Shown in pieces: positions 11,964 to 24,875 of a DNA stretch of 64,000 nt. Location of the stretch: NCBI GenBank assembly GCA_025200525.1, contig CM045762.1:22479374-22543373 (forward strand), given 5' to 3'. Made by a program: the position numbers and the translations under genes. Position 1 is the first letter of the stretch. Each line of letters opens with the position of its first letter. The stretch is from Camellia lanceoleosa (Eukaryota > Streptophyta > Magnoliopsida > Ericales > Theaceae). The notes beneath the pieces are model-generated. The model was given only the letters and a program-made list of their open reading frames with translations, had not been told where the DNA came from and made no database searches.

Positions 11964-13468
11964 TAAATTAGTTAAGGTACAAGAGAGTAGACAATTATAA
12001 AATCTGTAAGAGACAACAATGAAACAATCACAAAAGTTATTTAAATTTGAAATTGAAAATTAATTGCCAACAATTTAGGAATAGATAAAATGTGACAAAT
12101 TTTTAATACAAATCAAAATTATACACAATAATTTATAACATGAACAATGCTAATTAAATATCATGAATCTAAACAACATAATTTATCATGTGAAAATTTT
12201 TGATTTTAGTCAACAACTTTTCTATAACTAAATAAATAAATAAAAATAAAACTACACATTAACAAGAAGTTTTACAACTTGCCCGATTAATATAAGTTGA
12301 AGTTTGAAACCAAGTTAAAGTTTGAAAACAAAGTTACTCTGTTTCCGGGAAAAAACGCAATTGAATAAACAGATTTTAAAACACAAATAATTACGTATAC
12401 TTCTGAATTGATTTTGAATAATTATTTATATTTCATGCAAATCAATGGAATCAAACTTTGAAAATAAAAAAAACAAATTTTATCAAAAAACGGGAAACAA
12501 AACTTCCGTTGTTGTTGTTTTTTTTATATTATTTATTTTTATTAACAGATTTGTTCAATACCAACAAGAGCAATTATGAAACACAAATAATTAAAAGATT
12601 AAATATGTTATAAATTTAACGACTTTAGATTGTTGTGGGAATTGAAAAATATTTATCTTAAATCAATTTTATAGAATAATATTGAAAACAAAACAGATTC
12701 TGAAAAATAGGTTTTATAATTCAATATATAGTATATATACATATATATAATGTAATAAGTAAAAGATGAAAGGATTTAGTAAATAGCATGTGTGATTGTG
12801 AGAGGCACGTCAAAGACGCCCCCTAAAGTCGTTATGCGCCCTCCGCAGGTGTTCTAACGATCACAAACGACTCCAAGATACAACCCAAGAATTCACAGGA
12901 ATCGATATAATGCAGTTATACGAAGAATTTGCCAAGTCTGCTTTCAAGAGTCTGAAATATGGAAGATATAAAATACTGTAAAGAGAAGAAGGAGAGAGAG
13001 AGAAAACAGAGTACGTTATATTTTTCTCAATTAGAATCCTATTCAAATAGGCTCTTTGGTATCTGTTTAGAACAGACACACCTCTTGGTTTAAAACTAAA
13101 ACGAAATTTAAAATTCAAATAAATAAGACTATAAAAAGAAATAAATAAATAATAATAAATAATAATAAATAAAAATAATTAAAGTTTTGAAGCTTTTAGG
13201 AAATCTCCAACAAATTTCCCATGCTCAACTTCCTCACCAAACAACCAGAGAGAGAGAGAGAACCCGTGCATGTGTAGTGTGTGTAGACGTCCCCGAACGC
13301 CCCGGGAGGGTTAAGTCTCGTTCCGTTCGTATTGGGGTCACTACAGTTCAAGGACTCGATTTGTGTCGGTTCTAAATCTGAACCAAAGAGTCCAACTCTG
13401 GCAAATCGTTTTGAAGAAAAACAGATTTTGAAAAAGTAGTGCCAAACATGGACTGCTTTGCCAGATTA
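11964..13468. other. AT-rich non-coding DNA, probably Copia 5' region and Ogre leader
   Basis: No gene seen. 12000-12780 is AT-rich; 12780-13214 on the minus strand has an LTR-like look, with a TATA-like stretch near 12965 and CT-rich tract at 12985-13010, starting TGTTGGAGATTTCC at about 13214. 13215-13468 belongs to the Ogre-like leader and has a (GA)n run at 13245-13262. Confidence 0.4.
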
Positions 13469-13479
13469 CAGAGTCGCCA
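13469..13479 (-). other. Primer-binding site of the Ogre-like element
   Basis: The minus strand reads AGGTGGCGACTCTG just inside the LTR end. A TGGCGACTC-type site is what I recall for Ogre/Tat elements (reported as a tRNA-Arg match). The same block, with flanking gtttcctaa and gcagtcca, recurs on the plus strand at 23225-23275, which supports a conserved functional site. Confidence 0.65.
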
Positions 13480-13481
13480 CC

Positions 13482-16400
13482 TAAATATTTTAAAATGGAA
13501 AATTTAGGAAACTCGACTTCGGCCGAAGGCCACATGTCCGTCATCACCAAAGTGGTCTTGGCTCGGGAGCTTGGGTACGATCGGGGAAGGTCAACTATGA
13601 GCACCCCCTTTCGCCCGGTTCGAAGACCGGCCTCTACTAACCGTGATATCCGATTTTGAAAACATTACATGCTCTTATTCCAATTATTAGCCTAGAATTA
13701 CTATGTTATGCGCACAGCAAACAAGTATAGACTAGATTGCCCAATTTGGAAATAAACATTGCATATCCGTTTGTTTTGAAAATGCTTTGGAATTTTGCTA
13801 CTCGCAAGTAGGCTAAAACACGGATTTCAATGAGTTTTCCAACTCAAGCAACCCAACCTCCACCCACAGGCATTCAGGCAGTTTATCTCATATAAGCACT
13901 TAGCCGCATGGTAAGCATACTGTTATGGCAACATTCACACGCATGTGGTATGCTAAAGCGTAAAATACTTACATCGTACTCCGTGCCAAAATGAAAAACA
14001 GCAAACTAGTTAGCAAACATGCATGTCCTAGTTCATGTTAAACGGCTAATGCAACACAGGCTAAGATGCAATTTAGAGTAGGCTCGGCTAACCCTAAAGA
14101 TGGCATGTGAAATGCACTTTATTCGATGCACGTATTCAATTTGGAATTGAAAATACAATGCAGTTTGTATGATGTACCGAGCCCAATGCATATCAACAAA
14201 TGCATGGATGCACGCATGCATTGCATAAGGTATGCTAAAATAAACGTGCCCTAATCTACCATCATAAGCAGGTAAATAAAAGGGAAGAAAGAAGTGGGGG
14301 TTGGAAGACATGCACACACGCACGCACACTTATTACAGATTCGCCCTCGCTCGGAGGGACCAAAATAATAATACAGTCCAAGAAAAATAAACGAATAAAT
14401 TATTACAAGACCTCTAATCTAATTAAATTAAATTAAATGCAAAGAAGAGATGGCCACAGCCTCTGCCTCGGGATGCGCGAATGATGTATGCTTCAATCCG
14501 ACTTGCCCAGAAATCCGCACCATGCCATCAAGTTGCCTCGCTTTCACCGCTCCGCTTCTTTGGAAAATTGCAAAAGTCCCGAACAGCCCTCAATCCTAAG
14601 GATCAGCCCCGGCAGGATAGAATGTCCACCGGCCGTGAATAACGTCCACCGGCTGGAAATGAAGCTATCGGCAATAAATACATTGCCGGTCGGCACTCTA
14701 TATTGCCGATCGGCACAAAATTCCTGCAGAAGACAGTTTTGACAGCAACAGCAAACCAGCAGAGCAAGGCATAGAATTTCTAGGCAAATGTATGCATGGA
14801 CACACTCCCTATCATGTAATGGACTCAAGGGAGCATGGCTCGACCCTCGCCATCAATCACGATTTCAATGCATGATGGCCGAAGCTAAGTTAGCAACTTT
14901 GATATCAAATGGAATGCAAGCACAAAACAAATCAAAGGGCCTCAACCCCTATCATGATTGGTCAAGAGGCAAGGGATGCATGCTCAATGAAATGCAACCT
15001 AGGCATGGCGGCTAAGTATGCAACATGAACATGCAAATGGGCAATGTATGCTAGGCTCGCAACCTAAACATGTAAACAAACATGGCATGCAACACCATGC
15101 AACGATGGACTTAAACTAACATGGATAACTCGCAAGCATGCCAAAATCGTGACCATGAGATGAAAATGAGATGCCTCAAAATCGTGCTGCAGCACGCAAA
15201 TCGAGAAAATGGCATACGCAATGCAATATGGACTTACACTAACATCGAGAGCCTCCACACCCACATAAGAGGCCGTTAGATGAAAATGAGATGCCTCGAA
15301 ATCGTGCTGCACACGCACGCAAGCAGAACAGCGCCTCTGACGCGAAATGGCACTCTAATGAGACATGGCATAACATGGAATATGGCATACAAAACATGCA
15401 AATTTCAACAGCAAAATGAGGGGCAAAACAGCCCCGAAACATGGCGAAATGGAACCAAATGCATGGAATCGCTCCCGAAATGCAAAACTAGGTACATGAA
15501 ATGGCTTATGGCTATATCAAATATGCAAGATATGAACATGAAGTATGAAGACAGCAGCTAGACAGCCCCAAAATAAGCATGTTCATTGTACAAAGCATGG
15601 CAATACAGTAAGCACAAGTGGGACTAACATGGCATACAAAAATGGCTCCACAAGGGAGGCTATGAAGTAAGTGATACATGCAAAGCCCGAATGGAAAAAT
15701 TCCCTTCTACAACACTGAAGAGGGACCAAAAATATGCACATTTACAGTAGATGAAAACCCTCAAATCAGTAGGAAAACATGCTAAAAATGCCATGCAAGA
15801 AATAGGCCACAAGAGGGGTATGATGGTAGGTACAACATGGAGGCCCCCAACAGGGTTGATCCCTTCTACAATATTGTAGAGGGACACAAAATAATCTTAT
15901 TCACAGTTCATTGCGTACTCCAAAACAATTTACATATAGGCCAAACAAATCATGCAAATTTACGGTAAATAGGAGAGATTATGAAGTAAGTGCAAGATAG
16001 GGGTCCCAACCAGGGTTGAGCCTACTCACAGTTTACATTATGCTCAAAAACAGATCACACATAGGTTAGAAATTTCATGCAAAAATGTGGCATACCAAGG
16101 AGTATTGAAGCAAGTGCACTATGGAGGGCTCAAACAGGGTTGAGCCCTTAAACAAACATGAAGAATGGCTCAAAATAATGCCCCTTTAGGTTAGGGTCAG
16201 AGCCCAAAACAGTAAGAAAATAGGGTAGAAAAATGTGACAAGAATGTGCTACAAAAGAGGGAAAATGATCTTACCCTTGAAAACTACCCTTTTTGTTGCT
16301 TCTTGGCTTGAGTTGCAGCACCTTTGGCCTCTGAAAAATTGCTCCAAGCTGCTGTGATGGAGTAGTGGTGGTGGTGCTATGAATTGGTGAAGAAATGGCC

Positions 16401-17398
16401 CAAGAACTATGGAGTTTTGGAGGCAAAGGAGTGAGATCTAGAGAGAGAGGTTTTTTTTTTAGAGTGAGAAGCTCCCAAAACTTGATTTTTTGTTCTAACC
16501 TAAGCCATATCAGATATAAGGCTCTATATATGTCAAAATAAGAGCTTTTGGTCAAAATATCCCAATTGAAAATATCTGCCACAGTGTATTGATAAATATC
16601 TGTCAAAAATCTGAGTTCTGGGCACTTTTGGCCGACCGGCAATCTTTTGTGCCGGTCGGCTAAATAGAGTGCCGATGGGTGGCTAATGAGGTCAAAAATT
16701 GCCGGTGGAAGTCCAGATTGAAGCCCCGGAAGTTAGCTTTCCAATGGCGCAAACCTTGCATTAAAATTCCTTCTGTAGAAAAAGTTATGCCGGTTCAGAA
16801 GCCGCAGAGATTCGGTCCAACCGAACTTCAACCAACCATATCTCCTCCCCCCGGATTTGGAATTAGGAGATTCTTGAGTGTAAAATGAATCCCCGGAAGT
16901 AAGGTTTCCAATGGTGGTGGCCCCATATTTTAATTCCTCTTGTACAAAGAGTTACGCCCGTTTCGGGGAAGCCGTGCAGACTTTTCTCCTTCCCGGATTC
17001 ATGCTGAACCACTCCCAAACTAGTTTTCTCCCCTCTTCTCCTCTTTTCTTCAACTTCAAACTCCTAAATAAGGTGTTTTGAAAGATTTTTCAAAGATTTC
17101 ATCTCTCTTTCATTCATCTCCCCTTTTGTCCTTGCTCGGTTTACCGAAAAGTGCAACATTTATCGAAATGCGAGCGTCGGAACATCGTGGGAATTTTATT
17201 TCAAAAATGTTTTGAAAGAGAGGGTTTTAAGGTATAAAAACCATCAAAAATAATTTTGGTCCACAATGGGGTATGAAGTTGAGATTTGCCTCTCTCCTTG
17301 CCGAAGAAACTGAACGTATGCACTGCACACCTTTCTCCAACAAGTAAACCATCAGTAGCGCCCAAGTCTTGAAGGCAGTCAAAAATGGGGTGTCTACA
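13482..17398 (-). mobile_element. Long LTR (about 3.9 kb) of the Ogre-like element
   Basis: On the minus strand it begins TGTAGACACCCCATTTTTGA at 17398, a typical Ogre-type LTR start, and runs to the primer site at 13479. A TATA box sits at about 16532-16521, so U3 would be about 0.87 kb and R-U5 about 3 kb, long but within what is known for Ogre LTRs. The R-U5 part is rich in GCATG words. A block near 16260-16380 (ttacccttgaaaac, then tggtggtggtg) is repeated in diverged form at 20545-20660, showing that a second LTR of the same family lies there. The matching 3' LTR is not found in the window. Confidence 0.7.
16519..16534 (-). promoter_or_regulatory. LTR TATA box
   Basis: The minus strand reads GACATATATAGAGCC about 870 bases inside the LTR start, the expected place for the U3 promoter. 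Confidence 0.5.
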
Positions 17399-19185
17399 GT
17401 GTGCCTCTGTTTTTTTTAGAGAGAGAAACCTTGGTTTTAGTCTCACCAAAAATAAAAAATATATAGAGAGAGAGAGAAGAGCCGAGAGAGAGAGAGATCA
17501 ACCCGTGCGTGGTGTGTCGTAGAGAGAGAGAGATCAGCCCATGTGTGTCTCTGTGTTTTCCTGTGTGTGTTGAGAGTGATGGGTGTGTGTGTGTGTCATC
17601 CATGGGTGTGTGAGAGAAAAGTGGGTGTGTGTGTGTCATGCATGGGTGTGTGTCGTGTGCATGTTTGTTGTCTCTCCATCCCGTGGGTGTGTGTGTGGGA
17701 GGTGGGCATGTGCATGGTCTCCCTCTCCAAGCCGAGAGAGAGAGAGAGAGATGAGTGTTAATGGTGTGTGGGTGTGTTGACATGTGTGTGTTGCAATGTG
17801 GGTATGGTGTCTTAGAGAGAGAGAGCAGCCTAGGAATCTAGAGAGAGAAGAGAGCTGGGTTTGGTGTGTGCCGTGTGTGTGTGTCGTGTGCTGTCTCTGG
17901 GTGTGTGTTGTGGATGTGTGTTGAGTGTGTTCTCTCTCTCTCTAAACCGTGTGTGTATGTATGGTGTGAGAGGTGGGCGTGTGCATGGTCTCCCTCTCCA
18001 AGCCGAGAGACAGAGAGTTGTGGGTATGGGTGTGTGCCGTGGTGTGGAAGAAGCTCAGTGTGTGTCTGTGTGAGAGTTGTCCATGGTGTGCATGTGTTGT
18101 GTGTGTGCCGTGGTGTGGTGTGGTCTCCTCTATCTGTGTGTGTATGCCGAGTATTGATGGTGAGAATGGTAGAGAAAGAGTGTGTGAATGATGTGCTGTG
18201 TGTTTGTGTGTGTTGAGGATGAGGATCAATGGCCTTGGTGAGACAATGGAAGTGGCGGAGATGAGTGAGAGGTGGAGCCGTGGCAGTGGCTCGATGCCGA
18301 GAGGGTGATGGAGGGAAGCCGCCTAAGAAGTCGGTGATGATGATGGTCTTCTACTCTTCTCTCCCTCAATGCTCTTCTCTTTGAAAAACCGTGTGTGTGT
18401 ATCCTCTCTGTGTGTTGTCTCCTTTCTCTCACATTTCTCCCTCTAAGCCGAGAGCGAGAGAGAGAGCCCCCTCCATCATTGTGTTTATTCTCTCTTAGAA
18501 AGCATTCCCCTCCTCACACTTCTTTACACATTTTTTATTTATCAAAACTCCACCCCCCCACTCACTCACTCATTCTTTTTTTTATTTTATTTTATTTTAT
18601 TTTTCTAAACCACCTCACTCTCAAATAATTTTCCACCGAATTGAAACAGACCACCCTCTTTTCTTCTTCTTTTTTCTTTTAGCTGTCCACTCTCACCTGC
18701 TCCCCTCTCTTCTTTTTTTTTTTTTCTTTTTTTTTTTTCAATCTTCACCTGTCCTCTCCTCTTATCTTCCATCGAAAACAAACACCGACCCCACTTTTTT
18801 CTTTCTCAATGTTATCTCTCAATAAAATACTCTCCACCTATTCCACTCATCTTTCTTTCTTTTTCTTTTCTTTTTTTTTTGTTTAAAACCGCCCCACTAT
18901 TTTCTTCTTTTTCTTTTTTTTTATTTTATTTTCTATTTATATTGTTTTTTTTTCTTTTTATCATTTTCTTTTGTTTATAAAATATTTATTAATTTATATA
19001 AAACACACCTAAACATGTATACACACACATAAAATTATACAAAAATATATAAAATATTAGTATTATAAAATAATTTGACCAAAATAGTTGAGATTTGAGA
19101 TTAAAATTTCAATTTGATTTTTTTGGTAAGGGTGGTCAAAACAAAGTGTCCAAGTCTTAGGGCTGGTCAAAATGGGATATCTACA
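17399..19185 (-). mobile_element. Second LTR-like segment, microsatellite-rich
   Basis: Starts on the minus strand at 19185 with TGTAGATATCCCATTTTGAC and the phrase CTAAGACTTGG, matching the Ogre-type LTR start at 17398. It is AT-rich for about 700 bp, then pyrimidine-rich with (GT)n and (GA)n tracts, and is cut off at 17398 where the next LTR begins. No coding region. Confidence 0.55.
17459..18230. repeat. Mixed (GT)n / (GA)n microsatellite field
   Basis: Long runs of gagaga and gtgtgt alternate with repeated phrases such as tggtctccctctccaagccg (17716 and 17986). Open frames across it are low-complexity artefacts. Confidence 0.9.
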
Positions 19186-21215
19186 AGCCCCAAAGGGCCA
19201 AGGGGACCTAAAACAGTCCTAGGGCAGGCCCAAATAAGACCAAAATTAAGCTCAAAGCTAGCCAACAAAGGCTAGAACACAAGGCTAAAAGCATGGAGCA
19301 TGCAAGGCTTTAAAAAGGCAATGCACTACACCTATGAGAACCAATCATGGCATGACTTGGACAACCAAAAATAGAGTTACATCATGGTATATTAGGACCC
19401 AAAATGTACTGAAATGATGAGCCAAATGCTTAGGCTAAGTGGCTTGCACAAAAGTCCATTTTTGAAGCATAAAGCACAAGCTATACAAAGCATTCAAGGC
19501 ATGTCAAATGAAAATGTATGACAACATTTCATGGACTGAAATAGCATGTGGAATGAGGGCAAGGCATGCAAACGTCACATGTATGACATGATAGAAGCCT
19601 CAAAACCCAAGACTAGCCTAAGCATTTACACTATAGCTATACAAAGCATGAGTGATATGGTCATGGCAGCCCAAAACAGTCCTAGAACACTTCAAAATAA
19701 GCATAAAATCAAGTTTGAGCAAAGCCAAAATATGCTAGTATGATGAGTCAAAACATCATGCACAAAAGGCTAGTAAATAAGATTTTTTCTACACCTATAT
19801 GGAGCATGCAAAGGATGATCAAACCAACTATGGATAGAGTCATAACATGCCAAATGATGACCAAATACATGCTGGAATGTAAACCAAACAAGCTAAAATG
19901 ACATGGCATGGCATGGAGCATATGAAGCTAGTTCAGGGGGATTTACATTACAAGTGCATCAAGCAAACATGAAGTAACAAAACCAACCCAAAACAGATTT
20001 ATGGCATGGTAAAACATCACCAAAAATGGACTGAAATGGACTCAACAAAGATTATGCACACATGCTACTTTGATGAGCTATAAATGGAGTTACACTATAC
20101 ATGCTAGATGCAAGCAAGACATGACCAAACCAGCCTTAGACAGGGCCAAGGTAGGTCATATAAGTCACAAAAAAGAGGCCTGGACCAACCCCAAAAATGC
20201 ATAGAGGGATGGTCCTTTGGAAGGCCAAAAAATGCAAGCAAAGAGGAATACAAAGAGAGGGGACTACCCCCTCTGATTTAGGACCTCAAAACCACATCTC
20301 TACCACTGAAAATCCACTGGATTTCAGTGGTAGGAAGGCCAAACCAAGGCTAGCTCGGAGGCCTCCAAATATGGCTTAAAACAAACCCAAACAAAGCATG
20401 CAAGGGGGCTACACACCCCAAACAGCAAAATAACCTCAACCAAACTTAAAAAGCACTTAAAAAAAAGACTTTTTTCAGTTATAAGCAAAGCCTAAAACAA
20501 TATGCAAAGAGGGCTAAAGCAAGGTGCAAGAAAGTGCAAAAATGGGGGAAATGCTCACCCTTGAAGACCCTCTTCGAAACCAGCAATTTCAGGGGATGGA
20601 AGCTTGCTTTCAGACCTCAAGAAGACCTCCCAAGAAGCTTGATTCAATGGTGGTGGTGTATATCTATGTGTTGTAGTGCAAAAGTGCAAGGAAATCCAAC
20701 CTTAAGGCACAAAACACAAGCAATATAGAGAGAAAGGGAGTTTTTGCTCTTTAAAAACTCAGAACCTGGTGTAAGGAAGAAGCCTCTTCCTTATATAGAG
20801 AAATGAAAAGCCAAAGCTTCTTCAAGAAGTTTTGCAAGGCCTTCATCCCTCCATATACGTGTATGGAGGGGAGCAAACAAAAATCCAGCCGGCTCAAAAG
20901 ATCTGGAGGAAAACCAGCTGAGATAGGGGGGTGCCGGCCATCAGTAATGGCTGACAGTGGCACACTGATGGCCGACAGGGCTTCATCAGTGGCCAGCAGG
21001 AGCAAAGCCATGGCCGGCAGTGCACCACAGGGTCCACTCTGAAAGGACCAAATCAGGGTCCAAAAATGAGGCAGAAAGGATACAAGGTCCGAAACTTCGA
21101 ACCCGGTGGCTCACGGCGATAGCCGAAAGTGTCAAGCGAAGCAATCGAACCAATTGTTGGGTGTACCTACAAGCACAACCAAGTCTTGAGGACGGTCAAA
21201 AATGGGATGTCTACA
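19186..21215 (-). mobile_element. Third LTR-like segment of the Ogre family
   Basis: Begins on the minus strand at 21215 with TGTAGACATCCCATTTTTGA and continues CCGTCCTCAAGACTTGG, close to the LTR start at 17398. A TATA box (CTCTATATAAGG, 20801-20790) and a stretch alignable with the R region of the 17398 LTR support it. It ends where the next LTR start begins at 19185, so the three starts at 21215, 19185 and 17398 lie in series on one strand. The GCATG-rich segment 19200-20500 holds no gene. Confidence 0.62.
20789..20802 (-). promoter_or_regulatory. LTR TATA box
   Basis: CTCTATATAAGG on the minus strand, about 415 bases after the LTR start at 21215. Confidence 0.5.
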
Positions 21216-21830
21216 CGGACCCTAAGACTTGGGCGCTTTCTTTTGATTACCCGATGATGAAAATAAGAATATGCTATCTCACAAAATTCTCAGTGAAAAG
21301 ATGGAATGTAAGCTTCAATCCCAGCCTTACACCTGTTTTTGCCAAATTAATTTAGACCCATTCTTCATTTTCTTCTCCTTTATTATGTATTATATATATA
21401 TGATGTTATATTATTATATAATATTTTATTAAATTTATTCGGTGCCATGGTTTCACCCACGCACCATACTTATATATATATATATATATTAAATATTTTA
21501 TATATTATTATATTATATGAGGATATTATTCCCCCTTTGAAAAATTCACTACACTCTCATCATGTGCTTTTTTTTGTTTTAGACTCGCTTTGGTCAAATT
21601 ATGTTATATATTTGGCCTGCTAAAATTTATTTTATCAGTCCATTTATTTTGTTATTTTATAATTTAAATGCTTCTGTGTGTTTTTACATATATATATTTT
21701 TTTGGTATTTGTACATATATTTATGCTAATTATACATTTTATATATTATAATATCATAAAGTTACTATACACCTTTTGAAAATCCACTCTTCCACCGTTT
21801 GAAGTTTTGTTTGTTTGTGATCTTATATCG

Positions 21831-21842
21831 CCTATAAAAGAG
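21831..21842 (+). promoter_or_regulatory. LTR TATA box
   Basis: CCTATAAAAGAGG about 625 bases into the plus-strand LTR, followed by a purine-rich leader. Confidence 0.55.
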
Positions 21843-22252
21843 GCAAGTGATGGAGAGATCAAAGAGGGTTGAGAGAATTGAAAAAGAGAATCAGAGAAGA
21901 AAAAAAAAAGTGGTGCAAGAGAGTTTGAGAGAAAGAATCAGAAAGAAAGAAGATTACTTTTTGAGAGAGAAAGGGAAAATAAAGTATTTTCTTAGATATT
22001 TTTATTTCCATTTCATCAATACACCATTCAAAAACCAACCACTAAAGTTGTAATTCCAAATTTTGGACTGAGAATTGAGAACACGTTCCACAGACTTGAG
22101 AGCAATCAAAAGAAAGTTTGTAACTCAAAAAATTCATCATTTTCCCGAAAGGTGAGTTTTTGCAAACTTTCATTTAATTTAAAAATGTGATATAAATTTG
22201 TTTAAATACTTCATTTACTATTTTTCAAAACTCTCTTTTTTTTTATCGCTTT

Positions 22253-22500
22253 AATAGGAAGGCTGCACCACCCACATATCTGTTGTAAATTACTTTTTTT
22301 ATATAATTGTTTTACCATTAATGGAAAGGCTGTATCACCCACATATCTGTTGTAAATTACTTTTTTTTTTAATTCTACCATTATAATGGAAAGGCTGCAT
22401 CACCCACATATCTGTTGTAATTTATTTATTTATTTATTTTTAATACCTGTTTTACTACTTTAACGGGAAGGCTGCACCACCCACATATCTGCTTTAAATT
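22253..22500 (+). repeat. About 62-bp tandem repeat, four copies
   Basis: Each unit contains ggaaaggctgcatcacccac followed by atatctgttgtaaatta and a T-rich spacer. The copies differ at a few positions and in spacer length. Confidence 0.85.
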
Positions 22501-22552
22501 AAATATTGTATATAAACTGTTGTAATTTATTACATTAAATAATTTACCCCAC

Positions 22553-22770
22553 CGGATGAATAGTAACCTCCAGCGATGAATAGTAACCTTTGGCGGTAAA
22601 TAGTACCTCCGACGATGAATAGTAACCCCAACGATAAATAGTTCCTCCGGCGATGAATAGTAACTACGAACAAAAAATGCCCGGAAAGATGAATAATGAT
22701 CAAAAAGGACAAATAGTAATTATCGTGGTGAATAGTACTGTCAGCAATGAATAGTGCCCCCGGGATGAAT
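22553..22770 (+). repeat. About 20-bp tandem repeat around GATGAATAGTAACC
   Basis: Ten or so degenerate units of the form cgatgaatagtaacctccgg follow one another inside the plus-strand LTR, just upstream of its 3' end. Confidence 0.85.
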
Positions 22771-23242
22771 AGTGCTCCTACAAAATAAGTTTCCCCAGGC
22801 GGAACGGAGCAGTCTTCCCGCGTCAAGCAGAATATTTTCCGGCAATCCCCAAAGCACATGAAGTTCCTTTATTTTTATGAATGCCAGTGGATGAAGGTTG
22901 TGTCGCTTAATTTGGAATGATGTTGATTTATTTGGGTTGTACATCTTCAAAACTACATGAAATCTAGTTGTTCCAAAATGGGTGACATAGTCTATACTTG
23001 TATGCTTCACATAGTAATTTTTTTAGGATTTATTAAATAATCAGAATATGAACATATAAAGTAAATAAAATTCATATCATGGTTTAGTAAAGGCCAATCT
23101 TTTGATCGGGTGAATGGGGGTGCTGAATTAATAACCTTCCCCTCTCACACCTAAGGTTCCAAACTGAGACAACTTTGGTTATGACGAACAGTGGCCTTGG
23201 CAGGAGTCATGGGTTTCCTAATTTTCCAAAATAAATATTAGG

Positions 23243-23253
23243 TGGCGACTCTG
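23243..23253 (+). other. Primer-binding site of the plus-strand Ogre-like copy
   Basis: AGGTGGCGACTCTGAG, identical in its core to the site at 13469-13479 on the other strand and in the same sequence context. Confidence 0.6.
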
Positions 23254-24875
23254 AGATCTGATGACGCAGTCCATTTCCGGCAAATATTTTTTTTTGCAAT
23301 AAAATTGATTTTCTAAAAAGTTGTCAAATCTGAACTCTCATCTACACTTCACATTGCACTAGTGAGACTAGATCACAGATATCTCGAGAGTCCGAACTGT
23401 TTAACGCGGGCGAGTACCCCCCGGGCATGTTACGTCTCCTTTTTCTCCTAATTTGAAACCAAATTCAGACATGAAATTTTATATATCAAAATTCTTTGTG
23501 GAATATAATATGCATATATTAGCATCAGCTGTGATTGTCTACGTTATGTGTAGTGTTAGATGAGTATAGAAAACTAAGAAAAGCATAGGTTACATAGCAT
23601 GATATACGATCGAGAATGAGCAAGATAATGCATTTGATCATGCAAATCTAGATTCAATGAGACCTAAAATGTTTAGAGGACTAAATTTGAAGAGGGCTAA
23701 AAATTTTATAGCATCAATGCTCTTAATGGGTAAGAATTCTTACCAAATTCAGAGGCAGCCATTCTGACATAAAGATCTTGGTCATTTTTAATGACTCTAA
23801 TATTAACAAGTTCATCAAACCAAAGCAAACACCCACTTCCCTCTCCACGTACATCTGAATTCGCATAAGCCATACACGAGCAATTCTTCAAACACATGGT
23901 CTCACATTCCTTAAGGGTCATTCTCATATTGAACCGTGAATTTTTTGTATCTGGCACTTTAACACCGGAGTACTTCTAAAACTTATCCCCATTAACACCA
24001 CTGCAATTCATGGGTGCTCTTCGAACACACCCATTTGACAAATCCGTACCCCAATCTTTAGGAAATTTCGGTTCAAATCCTTGCAAACAACCGCATTCTG
24101 GGAAGTTAATAACAGTACAAAGACCATAAGGACCACAAAATGCGAAAGTATCGTAATTTGTCATATCTATAGTCAAGTGTCCAACCCAATTGGTGGATGG
24201 TCCTTCTATTTCTTGTGACAACCGAGCTATTGAGAAGATCGTAATTGAAATAAGTCTCATTCTGATTCAACACAAAAGTGAAATAGTGAATGGGGTTTGA
24301 AGATATAGTAGGCATTCCACTGAACTGGACACCATTCCACGGCCCTGATCGAAACACCTTGACAGTGTCCTTCTTGAGAAAATACTGTGGAAATCCTTGA
24401 GAATCCATATTGTATGTATAATCTCCTTGAGTTGGATTTTCACTGCTCTACCACGACCACAGGCTCATATTAAGCCCAGTTTCATAGTGAATTCCAAACC
24501 TCACACCCGGTAAAAAGGTGTTAGTCGGATAGTCAAAACTCTGCCACAAATAATTCTCCGAGTTATCATCATCAGCACTTCTCAGAACAAAATTCCCTGA
24601 TTCCAGGAGCTCTGCAATTGGGTTTTTCCGGGTTTTGTCAAATTGAAAGACCAAATGCTACTTGAGAACGCCTTGTTGGGTAACCGTTAAAATTCTCGAG
24701 GAATCGGTGACAGGGGTTTCTCATGTTGTACCATATGCCAACGTATTGGTTTTTGGAACTTCCAGGGATGAAAAACCCGAGCGCGAAGCTTCCTCCAACG
24801 GATACTATTGTGTCACCATCTTTAGTGGATTGAGTTGTGGATATGGTGTTCATTGCAATGGTGGAGACTACTAAG

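Larger units (their letters stand above)
21208..23445 (+). mobile_element. Plus-strand Ogre-like LTR plus primer site and short leader
   Basis: Starts TGTCTACACGGACCC and shares AAGACTTGGGCGCT with the LTR start at 17398. A TATA box lies at 21833-21840, then two tandem-repeat fields, and then the block gtttcctaa...AGGTGGCGACTCTGAG at 23208-23256 that matches the leader at 13440-13510. Homology ends near 23445 (cgagtaccccccgggcatgt). Beyond it lies intron DNA of receptor-kinase pseudogene 1, so this copy is truncated after the leader. About 2.2 kb, non-coding. Confidence 0.62.

Noticed and set aside
17394..18230. Several open frames rich in His, Thr, Cys and Val
   Set aside because: Translation of GT and GA microsatellites in different frames; no domain or normal composition.
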